Shown here in pieces: positions 17,883-28,219 of a DNA stretch of 64,000 nucleotides (positions are counted from its first letter, which is position 1; every line of letters begins with the position of its first letter). Both the position numbers and the translations under genes were made by a program. The notes beneath the pieces are model-generated. The model ran no database searches. It was not told where the DNA came from and saw only the letters and a program-made list of their open reading frames with translations. The DNA comes from Ligilactobacillus aviarius subsp. aviarius DSM 20655 (GTDB lineage Bacteria > Bacillota > Bacilli > Lactobacillales > Lactobacillaceae). The stretch spans positions 124,001-188,000 of the forward strand of contig NZ_AYZA01000016.1 in assembly GCF_001436315.1 (NCBI RefSeq), read 5' to 3'.

Positions 17883-19088
17883 ATGATTGGAGGATTTGAG
17901 CTTTATTATCCAGTCATCATGTCTTTTGTTTGGATAATCGGCGCAATTTTCTTTAACTATTGTGAACGAACATTTACGAAATTAAGATCTAAAAAGCAGG
18001 ATAACGGACCTTCCGTTGAAGTTTTCATGTCGTGTTATAACGAAGAAGCCGTTCTCGAACGTTCGATCGACTCCCTCGAACAAATCACCTATCAAAACTA
18101 CCGTGTGGTTTTGATCGATGATAAAAGTTCTGATAACACCCTTCAAATTATGCAAAAACTTGCGCAAAAGTACCCAAATATTGAGATTAAAGCCCAAAAG
18201 AAAAACATGGGCAAGGCTGCTGCCTTAAATCGTGCCTTAAGCGAAAGTAAAGCGGATTATATTTTGTGCGTTGACGCAGACACAATTTTTAAAAAAGATT
18301 CATTAAGTTATCTTGTTGCTGTCCTTTCTGCTGATCAACGAATTGCGGCGGTTACTGGACGTCCAATTGTCAAAAACGTTTCAACGTTAATAGGTAAACT
18401 TCAATTTCTCGAATACATTTTAAACATTGACATGATCAAACGCTCACAGTCGTTTTTCCTTGGCCACATCATGACAGTTTCCGGAGTGTTGACCCTTTTC
18501 CGGCGTTCAGCCCTGGAAGACGTCGGCGGCTGGAGCACGGAAGCAATGACCGAAGACATTGACGTTACATGGAGGTTATATGATAAAGGTTACTATTGTA
18601 CCTATCAACCGCGGGCACTATGCCAAATTTACGTTCCCGAAACCGTTCGCGGATTTGTTAAACAACGTGTCCGGTGGGGCCGCGGCGGCCTTGAAGTCTT
18701 ACGGAATCACTTCAAGATGATTCCCAACCTTTCATGGGGCCAGCGTTTCTTAGCCCTCGATATGTGCTTTAGTTATGCATGGGTTTTCCTCGTTTCATTT
18801 GCAATTTTCAAAATCTTCTTTGAATTTATCTTCATTAAAAACTTACGAATCAATCTTGGAATTTTAGTGGCCTATTACGGCGCGACCCTCCTGTTTTACG
18901 GCTTTTCCAAATTATTTAATTGGAAAAACACTTATATTAAGTATAAGAATTACTGGCTTTACCTCCCATTTTTCTTCTATGCTTATTGGCTAAATAACAT
19001 TGTCGTTGTCTTTTCCGCATTTTACCACTTATTTGATTCTGTAAAATTTGCTGCATGGGGAGCATCTGATCGGGGGAAGATCAAATGA
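17883..19088 (+). CDS. pgaC: Family 2 glycosyltransferase, PgaC/IcaA-like poly-N-acetylglucosamine synthase
   Basis: 401-residue processive membrane glycosyltransferase. One N-terminal TM, a GT-A domain with DAD (131-133), TED (223-225) and QRVRW (261-265), then several C-terminal TM helices. These are the hallmarks of PgaC/IcaA, which polymerise UDP-GlcNAc into beta-1,6-GlcNAc and extrude it. AAGGGGGA precedes ATG 17883. It overlaps the next gene by 4 bp (ATGA). The polymer itself is inferred from family and from the neighbouring IcaB-like deacetylase. Confidence 0.85.
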   Translation: MIGGFELYYPVIMSFVWIIGAIFFNYCERTFTKLRSKKQDNGPSVEVFMSCYNEEAVLERSIDSLEQITYQNYRVVLIDDKSSDNTLQIMQKLAQKYPNIEIKAQKKNMGKAAALNRALSESKADYILCVDADTIFKKDSLSYLVAVLSADQRIAAVTGRPIVKNVSTLIGKLQFLEYILNIDMIKRSQSFFLGHIMTVSGVLTLFRRSALEDVGGWSTEAMTEDIDVTWRLYDKGYYCTYQPRALCQIYVPETVRGFVKQRVRWGRGGLEVLRNHFKMIPNLSWGQRFLALDMCFSYAWVFLVSFAIFKIFFEFIFIKNLRINLGILVAYYGATLLFYGFSKLFNWKNTYIKYKNYWLYLPFFFYAYWLNNIVVVFSAFYHLFDSVKFAAWGASDRGKIK

Positions 19089-19387
19089 TGGCCAAACTCA
19101 AAAAAATATTTGAATTTTTATATTATATCATTGGAAATATTATCCAAATATTCATTGTCGTTGTATTCGTTGATTTTCTTTGCCATCGGTTTAAGGAATG
19201 GATGATTGATTTTTACGTTGCAACAAATTGCAATTACCGAACCATCGACTCAATGTTTGTTATTTTACTTGTTTCAGCAATTTTAATCATCGCTTTTGGA
19301 ATTGCACGTTATATTTGGTTTAAATTTCGTTATTTAAAGAGAAGTAAACAATTAAAAAGAAAGAGTAAGGTCAATGAAAAAAATTAA
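19085..19387 (+). CDS. Small two-TM membrane protein, PgaD/IcaD-like position
   Basis: 100 residues with two hydrophobic helices (about 11-32 and 54-78) and a strongly basic tail (FKFRYLKRSKQLKRKSK). Sequence similarity to IcaD/PgaD is not obvious; the assignment as the accessory subunit of the synthase rests on size, topology and position between pgaC- and icaB-like genes. It overlaps both neighbours (4 and 14 bp), implying translational coupling. Confidence 0.6.
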   Translation: MMAKLKKIFEFLYYIIGNIIQIFIVVVFVDFLCHRFKEWMIDFYVATNCNYRTIDSMFVILLVSAILIIAFGIARYIWFKFRYLKRSKQLKRKSKVNEKN

Positions 19388-20297
19388 GAGCTTTTTTCAA
19401 CGAAGCTGGCATTGGATTTTTATTATTCTATGCCTAATTGTTATTGTCATTTCTGGATATACAGAATATAAAGATTATCTTCAGCAACAGCATGTTGATC
19501 GAGAAGTCAGCAGTGGTAAACTTTCGAACCAGCAATTGCATGAAAATGGAATTTTAGTTTTGTGCTATCACCGGGTTGTAAATAATCGGCTGTTTGCAGA
19601 TCATTTTGCTCTTGCCTTATCAAATAATGACCAGTTGCATGAATACAGCATGCCTGTCAATAAATTAAGATATCAAATTGAATATTTAAAAAAACATCAT
19701 GTCAGAATTATTCCGGTAGCGACTGCTGTTGAATTAATCAAACAAAATCGTCCTTTGAAGCATAAATACGTCGTTTTAACCTTTGATGACGTTGACGAGA
19801 CGCTTTCAACAAATGCCTGTCCTGTGCTTAAAAAACTTGGAAACATTCCATACACTGTTTTTATCGTTACCAGCAACACTGGAAGATATGATAACGGGAC
19901 CCGTTTTGCAACATGGCACCAGCTTCGAAACGTCTTGCATAGTTCAAATGCAACCATTGGCGTTCACACTAATAATATGCACTATCTCGTAAAAAATAAA
20001 CCAGTTTTAAAGTATGCTCGAAATTACAATCGGTTTAAGAAAGATTACCAAAAATCTGAAAAAATTATCAAAAAGCATATTGGTCATAAAACACCCTACT
20101 TTGCTTATCCATACGGTGAAGGAACGCAACGGGAACAAAAATATCTCGTTGATCATGGCATGATCACCTTTTCACTTGATAACGGAATCGTAACTCCGGG
20201 TTATGATTTAAATCAACCGCTTCCGCGAACAATGGTTGATGATCATTCATGGAATGACGTAATAAAGAAGTGGGTGGATACAAGTGCAACTAATTAA
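19374..20297 (+). CDS. Membrane-anchored polysaccharide deacetylase, IcaB/PgaB-like (CE4)
   Basis: 307 residues: an N-terminal TM anchor (about 13-28), then an extracellular NodB-type domain. The metal motif is TFDDVDET (136-143), and the second motif GVHTNNMH has His198 and His203; FAYPYGEG follows. The TFDDVD form rather than TFDDG resembles staphylococcal IcaB, which partly deacetylates poly-GlcNAc at the surface. It overlaps the following GTG-started gene by 14 bp. Confidence 0.82.
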   Translation: MKKIKSFFQRSWHWIFIILCLIVIVISGYTEYKDYLQQQHVDREVSSGKLSNQQLHENGILVLCYHRVVNNRLFADHFALALSNNDQLHEYSMPVNKLRYQIEYLKKHHVRIIPVATAVELIKQNRPLKHKYVVLTFDDVDETLSTNACPVLKKLGNIPYTVFIVTSNTGRYDNGTRFATWHQLRNVLHSSNATIGVHTNNMHYLVKNKPVLKYARNYNRFKKDYQKSEKIIKKHIGHKTPYFAYPYGEGTQREQKYLVDHGMITFSLDNGIVTPGYDLNQPLPRTMVDDHSWNDVIKKWVDTSATN

Positions 20298-21673
20298 AAG
20301 GAAGCTTCATTTGTTTATCCAAGCCATCAATTGGATCATTAATATCGGGATCATTAGCATCATCAGTATTTTCTTTTACCGTTTAAATCAAATTACTGGG
20401 TATGCTGGTGATGATTTTCTTTATCATTTTCTTTATCATGGTGAATGTATCAGTGCGATTCACAACGTTTTTGAGTGGATTCAATCAGTTATTAATCAAA
20501 CTCAAATGTGGAATGGACGATTTATTGCCCAGGGATTAGTTCAACTTTTTATGCAGTTTCCAAAAGAAATTTTCAACATTGCTAATACTATTGCTTTCAT
20601 TGCGGTTGGATTATTGATTAATTTGCTTGTTCGACGTCGAATTCGCGACGTCAATCCAATCTATCTATTACTAACATATTGTGTCTTCCCGACTTTGGAC
20701 GGGCTGTTCTATGGCTTTCCGGAAGTTTCAATTATCTTTGGATACCGTTGATTTATCTTGGATACTTTTGGTTTTTACGTTGGCAGTATATTCCGCGAAA
20801 ACATTCCGGAATCTTTACCTTTTTAATCATTGTGCTTGCCTTCCTGACTGGAGCAACAAATGAAAATATCGGTCCTATATTTATAATATTAACGTATTTC
20901 TATTATGCATCTTCATCTAATTCTGAATTTCGACAATATACTTATCCATCAACCTTTAGTTGCATTGCCGAATTTATTATCTTAATTACCCACAATACTG
21001 GTGAAGCGGCCTCAGAAAAAGGACGTGCATTTCAAATTAGATTAATTATTGAACAATTAGTCCAGTATGATGGAATTTTATTGACAATTGCACTTAGTTT
21101 AATTCTCATTTTGTCGGTTCAAAATCATTTTCGCCGAATTGACTTAAATAACGACATCCTGATCACTGAATTATTAACCGCTAGCGCCCTTGCAAGTGTT
21201 GGTGCGTTGATCTTGTCGCCGCAGATTCCACCGCGAACTTACTTTGGAAGTGTAATTTTTTTGATTGTTGCATGTCTAATTGGATTCAACCACTTAGTTC
21301 AACTAACTAAACTTACTCGGATCATTCCAATTGGATGTGCATCCTTTATCAGTTGTGTTGCATTTCAACGATATACTGATGTTTACCCTCAGCTTTTATC
21401 AAATTACGAACGGTTTTATACGGCTGAACAAGCCGCTTTAAATGCTCAAAAACATCATCGAAATGATATTTACGTCCCTGGAATGAACGATACCTGCAAT
21501 TACAATGCATATCATGAAACGGCATATCTTGGCTTTGGGAAAATACATGGATGGCGAAATACTATGGCTTAAGACACGTTTATTTGAATAATCAAACGCC
21601 AATCAAACCAATTCCTACAAGTCTAAAAGAATATCCATGGATTATCAGAAAAATTCAAACTTTAATTCATTAG
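20284..21673 (+). pseudogene. DUF6056-like multi-TM membrane protein gene with two frameshifts
   Basis: Three frames join into one polytopic protein of about 463 residues. Frame 1 runs from GTG 20284 to about 20712, where the reading moves to another frame giving LWLSGSFNYLWIPLIYLG. Near 21540 it shifts again to give NTWMAKYYGLRHVYLNNQ, ending at TAG 21671-21673. Each shift is explained by loss of one base (a T in TATTGG; a G or A in the GGGAAAA run). GTG 20284 follows GGTGG inside the deacetylase gene. It completes the polysaccharide operon. Sequencing error in the short runs is an alternative to true decay. Confidence 0.75.
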
Positions 21674-21676
21674 ATA

Positions 21677-21716
21677 AAAAGGAAACCGAATTATCTTTTT
21701 TCAGCTTCCTTTTTTA
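21677..21716 (+). terminator. Probable terminator of the pga-like operon
   Basis: AAAAAGGAA pairs with TTCCTTTTT across a 21-base loop, followed by more T. Weak GC content. Confidence 0.45.
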
Positions 21717-21723
21717 TAAAACA

Positions 21724-21757
21724 AAAAAACCACGTGCTTTCACACGTGGTTCTTTTA
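21724..21757 (-). terminator. Terminator of the surface-protein gene
   Basis: AACCACGTG-loop-CACGTGGTT with a seven-T run on the minus strand; may also work on the plus strand (CTTTT). Confidence 0.85.
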
Positions 21758-21828
21758 ACGTTTCATATAATAGATCAGAGAGTCAATGAATAAGTAGATA
21801 ACTGTTATGTTATCAGTTTGCTGTCAGA

Positions 21829-23661
21829 TTAGTGACGACGCTTTAATTCTGCGAAGCCAAGACCCATAGCAGCAGCCAAAGCACCCATACCTGCTACAGC
21901 TGCAACATTGCTTGATGCTTCACCTGTTTGTGGCATTGTGTTCTTTGATGATTCTGCCTTAGCTGATGTTGTCTTAGCAGCTTCGTTTTCACTGTATGTG
22001 TATGTGATTGGTGCGTTGAAGTTTGCTGATGACTTCTTAGCAGCCTTTTCTTCGCCGCCGACAAACTTAACAGCTTTATTAGCTTCAGCCTTCTTAGCAA
22101 CTGGAGCAGCCTTCTTTTCTGATGAAGCAGCTTTCTTGCTTGCTTCCTTCTTAGCTGATGAAGTTGAAGGTTTTACTTCGTTCTTCTTTTGTGAGTTTGT
22201 GTTTGTTGAAGGCTTTGCTTCGTTACCCTTGTTTGCGTTTGTTGAAGGCTTTGCTTCGTTGCCTTTGTTTGCGCTTGTTGAAGGTTTTGCTTCGTTACCT
22301 TTGTTTGTGTTTGTTGAAGGCTTTGCTTCACTGCCTTTGTTTGTGTTTGCTGAAGGTGTTACCTTAGCAGGACCGTTTTGAACATCGTTAGGGTTGTCAG
22401 CTGGTTGTGCTGAGTGGTGTTCGTTATTTGTGTTGTTCTTGTTTGCTGAAGGTGTTACTTCGGCAGGACCATTTTGAATGTCGTTAGGATTGTCAGCTGG
22501 TTGTGCTGAGTGGTGCTTTTGTGGTAATGCAGCAACCATGTCGCTGGCTGTCTTAAGAGCATCATTTGCATTTGTAACAGCTTGTTGTGCCTTTGTTAAA
22601 GCACTCTTGGCGTTGTTCATTGCAACTTCGTCCCAGTGTTCGTTTGCTTCAGCTGTGTTCAAGGCATTTGCTGTATCTTTGTATTCTTTCTTTGCTTTGT
22701 CAAATGCTACTTGTGCCCAGTGAGCATTTGCATTTGCTGTGTTCAAAGCATTTGCTGTGTTCTTGTATTCATCTTTTGCTTTGTTGAATGCTGTTTGTGC
22801 ATCGTCAGCAGCCTTCTTAGCAGCTTGTTCTTTGTCTTGAGCTTTAAGTAAAGCTGCTTGAGCATCGTCAAATGCCTCTTGTGCAGCCTTCTTGTCCTTA
22901 GCTGTTGTAGCATCGCTTAATTCTTCACTGGCATTTGTTAAAGCATCGTTAGCATCTGAAACAGCCTTTTGTGCTTCAGCCAACTTAGCGTTCTTAGCGT
23001 TAAGAGCGTTAGCTGTTGTCATGTAGTCTTTCTTTGCCTTGTCAAATGCTGTTTGTGCTTCTTGAGCAGCAGCTTTCTTTGAGTTCAAATCATTAGCTGT
23101 GTTCTTGTAGTCATCCTTTGCTTTGTTGAATGCACTTTGAGCATTAGCTGTTGTCTTCTTGTCTGCATTGTACTTGCTTGATGCAGTGTTGTATGACTTT
23201 TGTGCAGCTTGTTCTTTGTTTTGAGCATTGATCAAGTCGCTTTGTGCTTGACTGAATGCTGCATTTGCTGTATCAGCAGCTTTTTGGCTTTCAGTTTCTG
23301 ATGAAGCTGATGAAGCTACAGCACTTGATTGTGTGCTTGAAGCCTTTGATGAAGCTGTTGAACTAGCTTTAGCTGATGATGTTGAACTAGCCTTTGCTGA
23401 ACTGTTGTTTGCTGATGACTTCAATGCAACTGTGTTTGATGACTTAGCTGCTGAAGTTGTTGCAACTGAAGCAACGTGGCTTTCTGAATTGTTTGATACG
23501 TGGTTTGCAGCAACTGTGTCAGCATTTGCTGATAAACTACCAGCTGATAATGCTAAGGCACCAACACCTGCTGTAACCATTAATGATGAGACCCACTTAC
23601 TACCCTTTTTGTAAGTCTTTACACGAGAAACTTCAGACATTTTTTCCATCTTACGTTTCAT
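21829..23661 (-). CDS. Sortase-anchored coiled-coil surface protein
   Basis: 610 residues. KxYKxGxxW signal (KTYKKGSKW) with hydrophobic core ending SANADT; Ser/Ala-rich stretch (about 50-130); about 240 residues of alanine-rich heptad repeats with the recurrent unit AFDKAKKxYKxTANALN (coiled coil); two copies of a HHSAQPADNPND block; 12-residue NKGNEAKPST repeats (wall-spanning); C-terminal signal MPQTGE, hydrophobic helix and KRRH tail. The sorting motif has Met in place of Leu. AAGGAG precedes ATG 23661. Probably displayed by the sortase at 17026. Adhesion or wall-shaping is possible but not shown. Confidence 0.85.
   Translation of the reverse strand: MKRKMEKMSEVSRVKTYKKGSKWVSSLMVTAGVGALALSAGSLSANADTVAANHVSNNSESHVASVATTSAAKSSNTVALKSSANNSSAKASSTSSAKASSTASSKASSTQSSAVASSASSETESQKAADTANAAFSQAQSDLINAQNKEQAAQKSYNTASSKYNADKKTTANAQSAFNKAKDDYKNTANDLNSKKAAAQEAQTAFDKAKKDYMTTANALNAKNAKLAEAQKAVSDANDALTNASEELSDATTAKDKKAAQEAFDDAQAALLKAQDKEQAAKKAADDAQTAFNKAKDEYKNTANALNTANANAHWAQVAFDKAKKEYKDTANALNTAEANEHWDEVAMNNAKSALTKAQQAVTNANDALKTASDMVAALPQKHHSAQPADNPNDIQNGPAEVTPSANKNNTNNEHHSAQPADNPNDVQNGPAKVTPSANTNKGSEAKPSTNTNKGNEAKPSTSANKGNEAKPSTNANKGNEAKPSTNTNSQKKNEVKPSTSSAKKEASKKAASSEKKAAPVAKKAEANKAVKFVGGEEKAAKKSSANFNAPITYTYSENEAAKTTSAKAESSKNTMPQTGEASSNVAAVAGMGALAAAMGLGFAELKRRH
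22164..22352 (-). repeat. 36-bp coding repeats (12-residue NKGNEAKPST units)
   Basis: Four close copies of a 12-codon unit plus a degenerate fifth (NSQKKNEVKPST). Just 5' of them in the gene lie two copies of an approximately 90-bp HHSAQPADNPND block. Such arrays vary in copy number in wall-spanning regions. Confidence 0.8.
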
Positions 23662-23752
23662 TTAACTCAACTCCTTAAAATAAATCCTCATAGAGGTTTA
23701 ACAAGCAGAACTGTTAAAACCTTTATGTAAAATAGTTTTGCTTAACGTCATC

Positions 23753-23789
23753 AATATAAGCCAAAATTCACAGAATCGCAACCCCCCCC
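23753..23789 (-). promoter_or_regulatory. Promoter of the surface-protein gene with an abutting G8 tract
   Basis: On the minus strand TTGCGA (23781-23776), 17-bp spacer, TATATT (23758-23753). A run of eight G (C on plus, 23782-23789) touches the -35 box. The leader of about 90 nt contains a small hairpin before AAGGAG. The rest of the gap to 24040 is AT-rich with no ORF or clear hairpin. Confidence 0.65.
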
Positions 23790-24040
23790 GAAAATCTTAA
23801 CAATTTTTATTTATTATCCGAACTCTTTCGAATATTACAGCATTGTTACAAGTAACCACTTTCAGAAGTTTTTCATTATTTTGAAAAATCTAGTCCGCAC
23901 AAACCACTGGTTATACCAATAAATTCACGCTTTTTTCTTCTTGGCACCAAAGTTACAATAATTATTTCCATAACATTTCATTTATATTATGTTTCGGAAC
24001 GTCATTAATAATCTTTAATATTTTCTCGAAATTATCTTGA

Positions 24041-25495
<1,455 letters not shown>

Positions 25496-25537
25496 TTATG
25501 ATTACATGGTTACCTTATCATAAATCAATCCAATTTA

Positions 25538-25551
25538 AAATAGCGCTTACA
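25538..25551 (-). promoter_or_regulatory. Putative cre site upstream of the 6-phospho-beta-glucosidase gene
   Basis: Minus-strand TGTAAGCGCTATTT, 13 of 14 to the degenerate cre consensus. Confidence 0.6.
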
Positions 25552-25557
25552 TTGGCA

Positions 25558-25591
25558 TAAAAAATAAATCGCAGTTTATCCTGCGATTTAT
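25558..25591 (-). terminator. Terminator of the 2-oxo-acid decarboxylase gene
   Basis: ATAAATCGCAG / CTGCGATTTAT with a T-rich tail on the minus strand. Confidence 0.85.
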
Positions 25592-25601
25592 CCTTTCTAT
25601 T

Positions 25602-27281
25602 TTATTCTTCACCATAGAAATGTGATTTATCGATCAAACTCATTGACTTTCCGATTTTCTTAACCAATTCAGGGGCATCCAAAGCCTTGGTCTTTAAAAT
25701 CACAAAGTGGGCCTTACTACGATCGTCAGCAATTTTGTCCATAATGGCAAGCATCTCCTGCTTGTTAGTTGCAACGCTAACATCCATCGTGTCTTCAGTA
25801 ATTCCCATTGCAGCCGGAATCTTAGTATAATCCCAAACCGCAATATCATTATACTTTGCATGAGCTCCGTGAATGACCCGTTCGATCGTGTAACCATCAT
25901 TGTCAACCAAGAAGATGATTGGTTTCAAGTGATGCCGTTGAATCAAGCTTAATTCTTGAATCGTCATTTGAGCTGAGCCATCACCGATCGACAAGATATG
26001 CCGGCCTTCAGGATCCGCAATTTGACTTCCTAAAACTGCTGGCAAAGTATAGCCGATTGAGCCCCATAATGGTTGGGCTTCAAAGTCAACGCCCTTTTTC
26101 AAGTTCATAAATGAAAGACCATATTGAGAAGTCCCGGTTTCAGTATAAATCGTGTCATCCGGCTTCATGAAGTTCTTAAAGGCGTACATGTATTGGGATA
26201 AGTTCAATTCCTGATCATCATTGTCTTCATATTTTACATCCGGCGTTACATTGTTTAATCCAGTACTTTCAAAGTCAAATTGATAATCGAAGTTTTCAAG
26301 GTTCTTGATCAAGTTATTGATGTTAACGCCCCGGCTCTTTTCACCGAAGAAATCGGTATTATCGCAATTCAAAACGACTGTTTCTTTTTGGGTGAAACAT
26401 TGGGTAAAGCTTCCGGTATTAACGTCGATCAGCTTGCTTCCAAAGACGATTACCAAATCGCTTTGGTCAACATAGTTCAAAACCCGCTTGTCGCCATAGT
26501 TCGGATAATATGTTCCAATAAAGTATGGATTTTCTTCATTAATTGAAGACTTTCCTAACAGCATTGTTGCAACCGGAATGTGCGTTTGGTTGATCAAGTT
26601 TTCAAATTCCGCCTTTGCCCGGAACGTCATAATTTCATTTCCCGCTAAAATAACCGGCCGCTTTGCCTTCTTCAATTCATCAACTAACCGTTGAGCAACC
26701 CGCTTGTTATGATCCGTATTTTGAACGGTCAAATTCAACGGTGCACTCGGCGCATCGATCATACTGTGAGCGACATCCAATGGAAGGGAAATGTAAACCG
26801 GCCGCCGTTTGATAATTGCCGTTGTCAATGCCCGGTCAATTTCAGCGCCCGCATTTTCAAATCCTAACAGAGCCTGAGTTTCTGTAAATTGCTTATATGC
26901 CCGGTATGAACGCTTAAAGTTTCCGGTTGCATCGGTATGGTGCATTAATTTCTTATTTTCTTGAACCTTCGTTGTTGGTGCCCCGGTAATTGCGATCACT
27001 GGAATATGTTCAGCATAACTGCCGGCAATTCCATTGATTGCACTTAATTCACCAACATCAAACGTTGTGATCAAGGCCCCGACACCCTTCTTCCGGGCAT
27101 AGCCGTCAGCCGCATAGGCCGCATTTAATTCATTACAATCCCCGATCCAGTTAACTGATGAACTCTTTTCAACATCATCTAAAAATGATAAGTTGTAATC
27201 CCCTGGAACCCCAAAGATGTCATCTACTCCGATTTCATGAAGCCGTTCGATCAAATAATCAATAACCGTAACTTTTTTCAT
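25602..27281 (-). CDS. Thiamine-diphosphate 2-oxo-acid decarboxylase (pyruvate/indolepyruvate/branched-chain type)
   Basis: 559 residues. Catalytic Glu in GDCNELNAAYAADGYAR, HH pair in MHHTDATG, ThDP/Mg motif GDGSAQMTIQELSLIQ...VDNDGYTIE. The layout is that of IpdC, KivD/KdcA and pyruvate decarboxylases, which release CO2 from 2-oxo acids to give aldehydes. Branched-chain or aromatic 2-oxo acids are likelier in LAB than pyruvate, but specificity cannot be read by eye. Monocistronic: AGGAGG before ATG 27281, its own terminator, and a cre-like site upstream. Confidence 0.88.
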   Translation of the reverse strand: MKKVTVIDYLIERLHEIGVDDIFGVPGDYNLSFLDDVEKSSSVNWIGDCNELNAAYAADGYARKKGVGALITTFDVGELSAINGIAGSYAEHIPVIAITGAPTTKVQENKKLMHHTDATGNFKRSYRAYKQFTETQALLGFENAGAEIDRALTTAIIKRRPVYISLPLDVAHSMIDAPSAPLNLTVQNTDHNKRVAQRLVDELKKAKRPVILAGNEIMTFRAKAEFENLINQTHIPVATMLLGKSSINEENPYFIGTYYPNYGDKRVLNYVDQSDLVIVFGSKLIDVNTGSFTQCFTQKETVVLNCDNTDFFGEKSRGVNINNLIKNLENFDYQFDFESTGLNNVTPDVKYEDNDDQELNLSQYMYAFKNFMKPDDTIYTETGTSQYGLSFMNLKKGVDFEAQPLWGSIGYTLPAVLGSQIADPEGRHILSIGDGSAQMTIQELSLIQRHHLKPIIFLVDNDGYTIERVIHGAHAKYNDIAVWDYTKIPAAMGITEDTMDVSVATNKQEMLAIMDKIADDRSKAHFVILKTKALDAPELVKKIGKSMSLIDKSHFYGEE

Positions 27282-27382
27282 GACAGATTCCTCCTATTTC
27301 AAATTATCAGTTACTACTGACTTCTCTTATATACCGATAATTATATTCTATATTTTGCACAATTGATTCCTTTACGCCTTTA

Positions 27383-27396
27383 TGATAGCGCCTTCA
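27383..27396 (-). promoter_or_regulatory. Putative cre site upstream of the decarboxylase gene
   Basis: Minus-strand TGAAGGCGCTATCA, 13 of 14 to the cre consensus, about 102 bp before the start codon. Confidence 0.5.
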
Positions 27397-27415
27397 TCTA
27401 TTGGAAATTTTAATT

Positions 27416-27450
27416 AAAAAGGTTTGACACAATTTGTTGTCAAACCTTTT
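27416..27450 (-). terminator. Terminator of the pst-phoU operon
   Basis: AAAAGGTTTGACA / TGTCAAACCTTTT hairpin with T-run, three bases after phoU. Confidence 0.9.
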
Positions 27451-27452
27451 CC

Positions 27453-28208
27453 CTACTTATCTTCGCGTTTCATTCGTGCCTTTTTCCGTTCATGGCGGAT
27501 CAGCGCTTCCTGTTCTTCAACCTTTAAATACTCATCACGATTGAGTTTTCCTGGATTTAATTCCTGAATCTTTCCTGTCGCATCGTAAACGACCCATTCA
27601 CAAAGGTTGACGATGTGATCCCCGATTCGTTCCAAGATCCGTGCAACCATTAAATAACTCATCGCTGCCACTGCGGTATTCGTTTCGCGCTTCATGATCT
27701 CAACAATCATTTGGTAAATATGATAATATTGTTGGTCGATTTCCGGATCCATCGCCGCAATCTTCCGGGCTTCAGCTTCATTGTCCCGAATCGAAGCATC
27801 CAGTGATTGTTCAAGCATGTTGCGAATGTCCGCCGTTAAATTTGAAATCAACTCTTCGATTTCCGGAATCCGGTTATTGCCTTTTAACCGAATCGTTTCC
27901 CGGGCAATAATAATTGCATGGTCACCGATCCGCTCTAAGTCAGAACTTGCCTTTAAAATACTAATAATTTTCCGGAATTCGTGTGCCACGGGCTGTTGAA
28001 GGGCAATCAGGTTCAATGCCCGTTCTTCAAGCGAAATTTCATTGTTATTAATGGTTTCATCGCGCTCAATGATTTTCTCGGCAAGTTGCTGGTCATGTTC
28101 AATGAACGATTTGGTTGCCTGATAAATCTGTTCGCTGATATCGATTCCCATTTCATTGAAGCGCCCGTTCAACTTCTTCATTTCATCATTAAAAATTTCC
28201 TTTACCAT
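27453..28208 (-). CDS. phoU: Phosphate-specific transport regulatory protein PhoU
   Basis: 251 residues, almost all helical, with two PhoU three-helix repeats, each ending in an ERIGDHxxxxxE-type metal-binding motif (SSDLERIGDHAIIIARE and ARILERIGDHIVNLCEW). PhoU links Pst activity to the Pho signalling proteins and limits phosphate uptake. Last gene of pstSCAB1B2-phoU, 11 bp after pstB2, with AAGGAGGG before ATG. Confidence 0.95.
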   Translation of the reverse strand: MVKEIFNDEMKKLNGRFNEMGIDISEQIYQATKSFIEHDQQLAEKIIERDETINNNEISLEERALNLIALQQPVAHEFRKIISILKASSDLERIGDHAIIIARETIRLKGNNRIPEIEELISNLTADIRNMLEQSLDASIRDNEAEARKIAAMDPEIDQQYYHIYQMIVEIMKRETNTAVAAMSYLMVARILERIGDHIVNLCEWVVYDATGKIQELNPGKLNRDEYLKVEEQEALIRHERKKARMKREDK

Positions 28209-28219
28209 TTTAACCCTCC

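Noticed and set aside
21908-22381. 157-codon plus-strand ORF over the surface-protein repeats
   Set aside because: Antisense shadow caused by repetitive Ala/Lys/Ser codons; no SD and biased composition.
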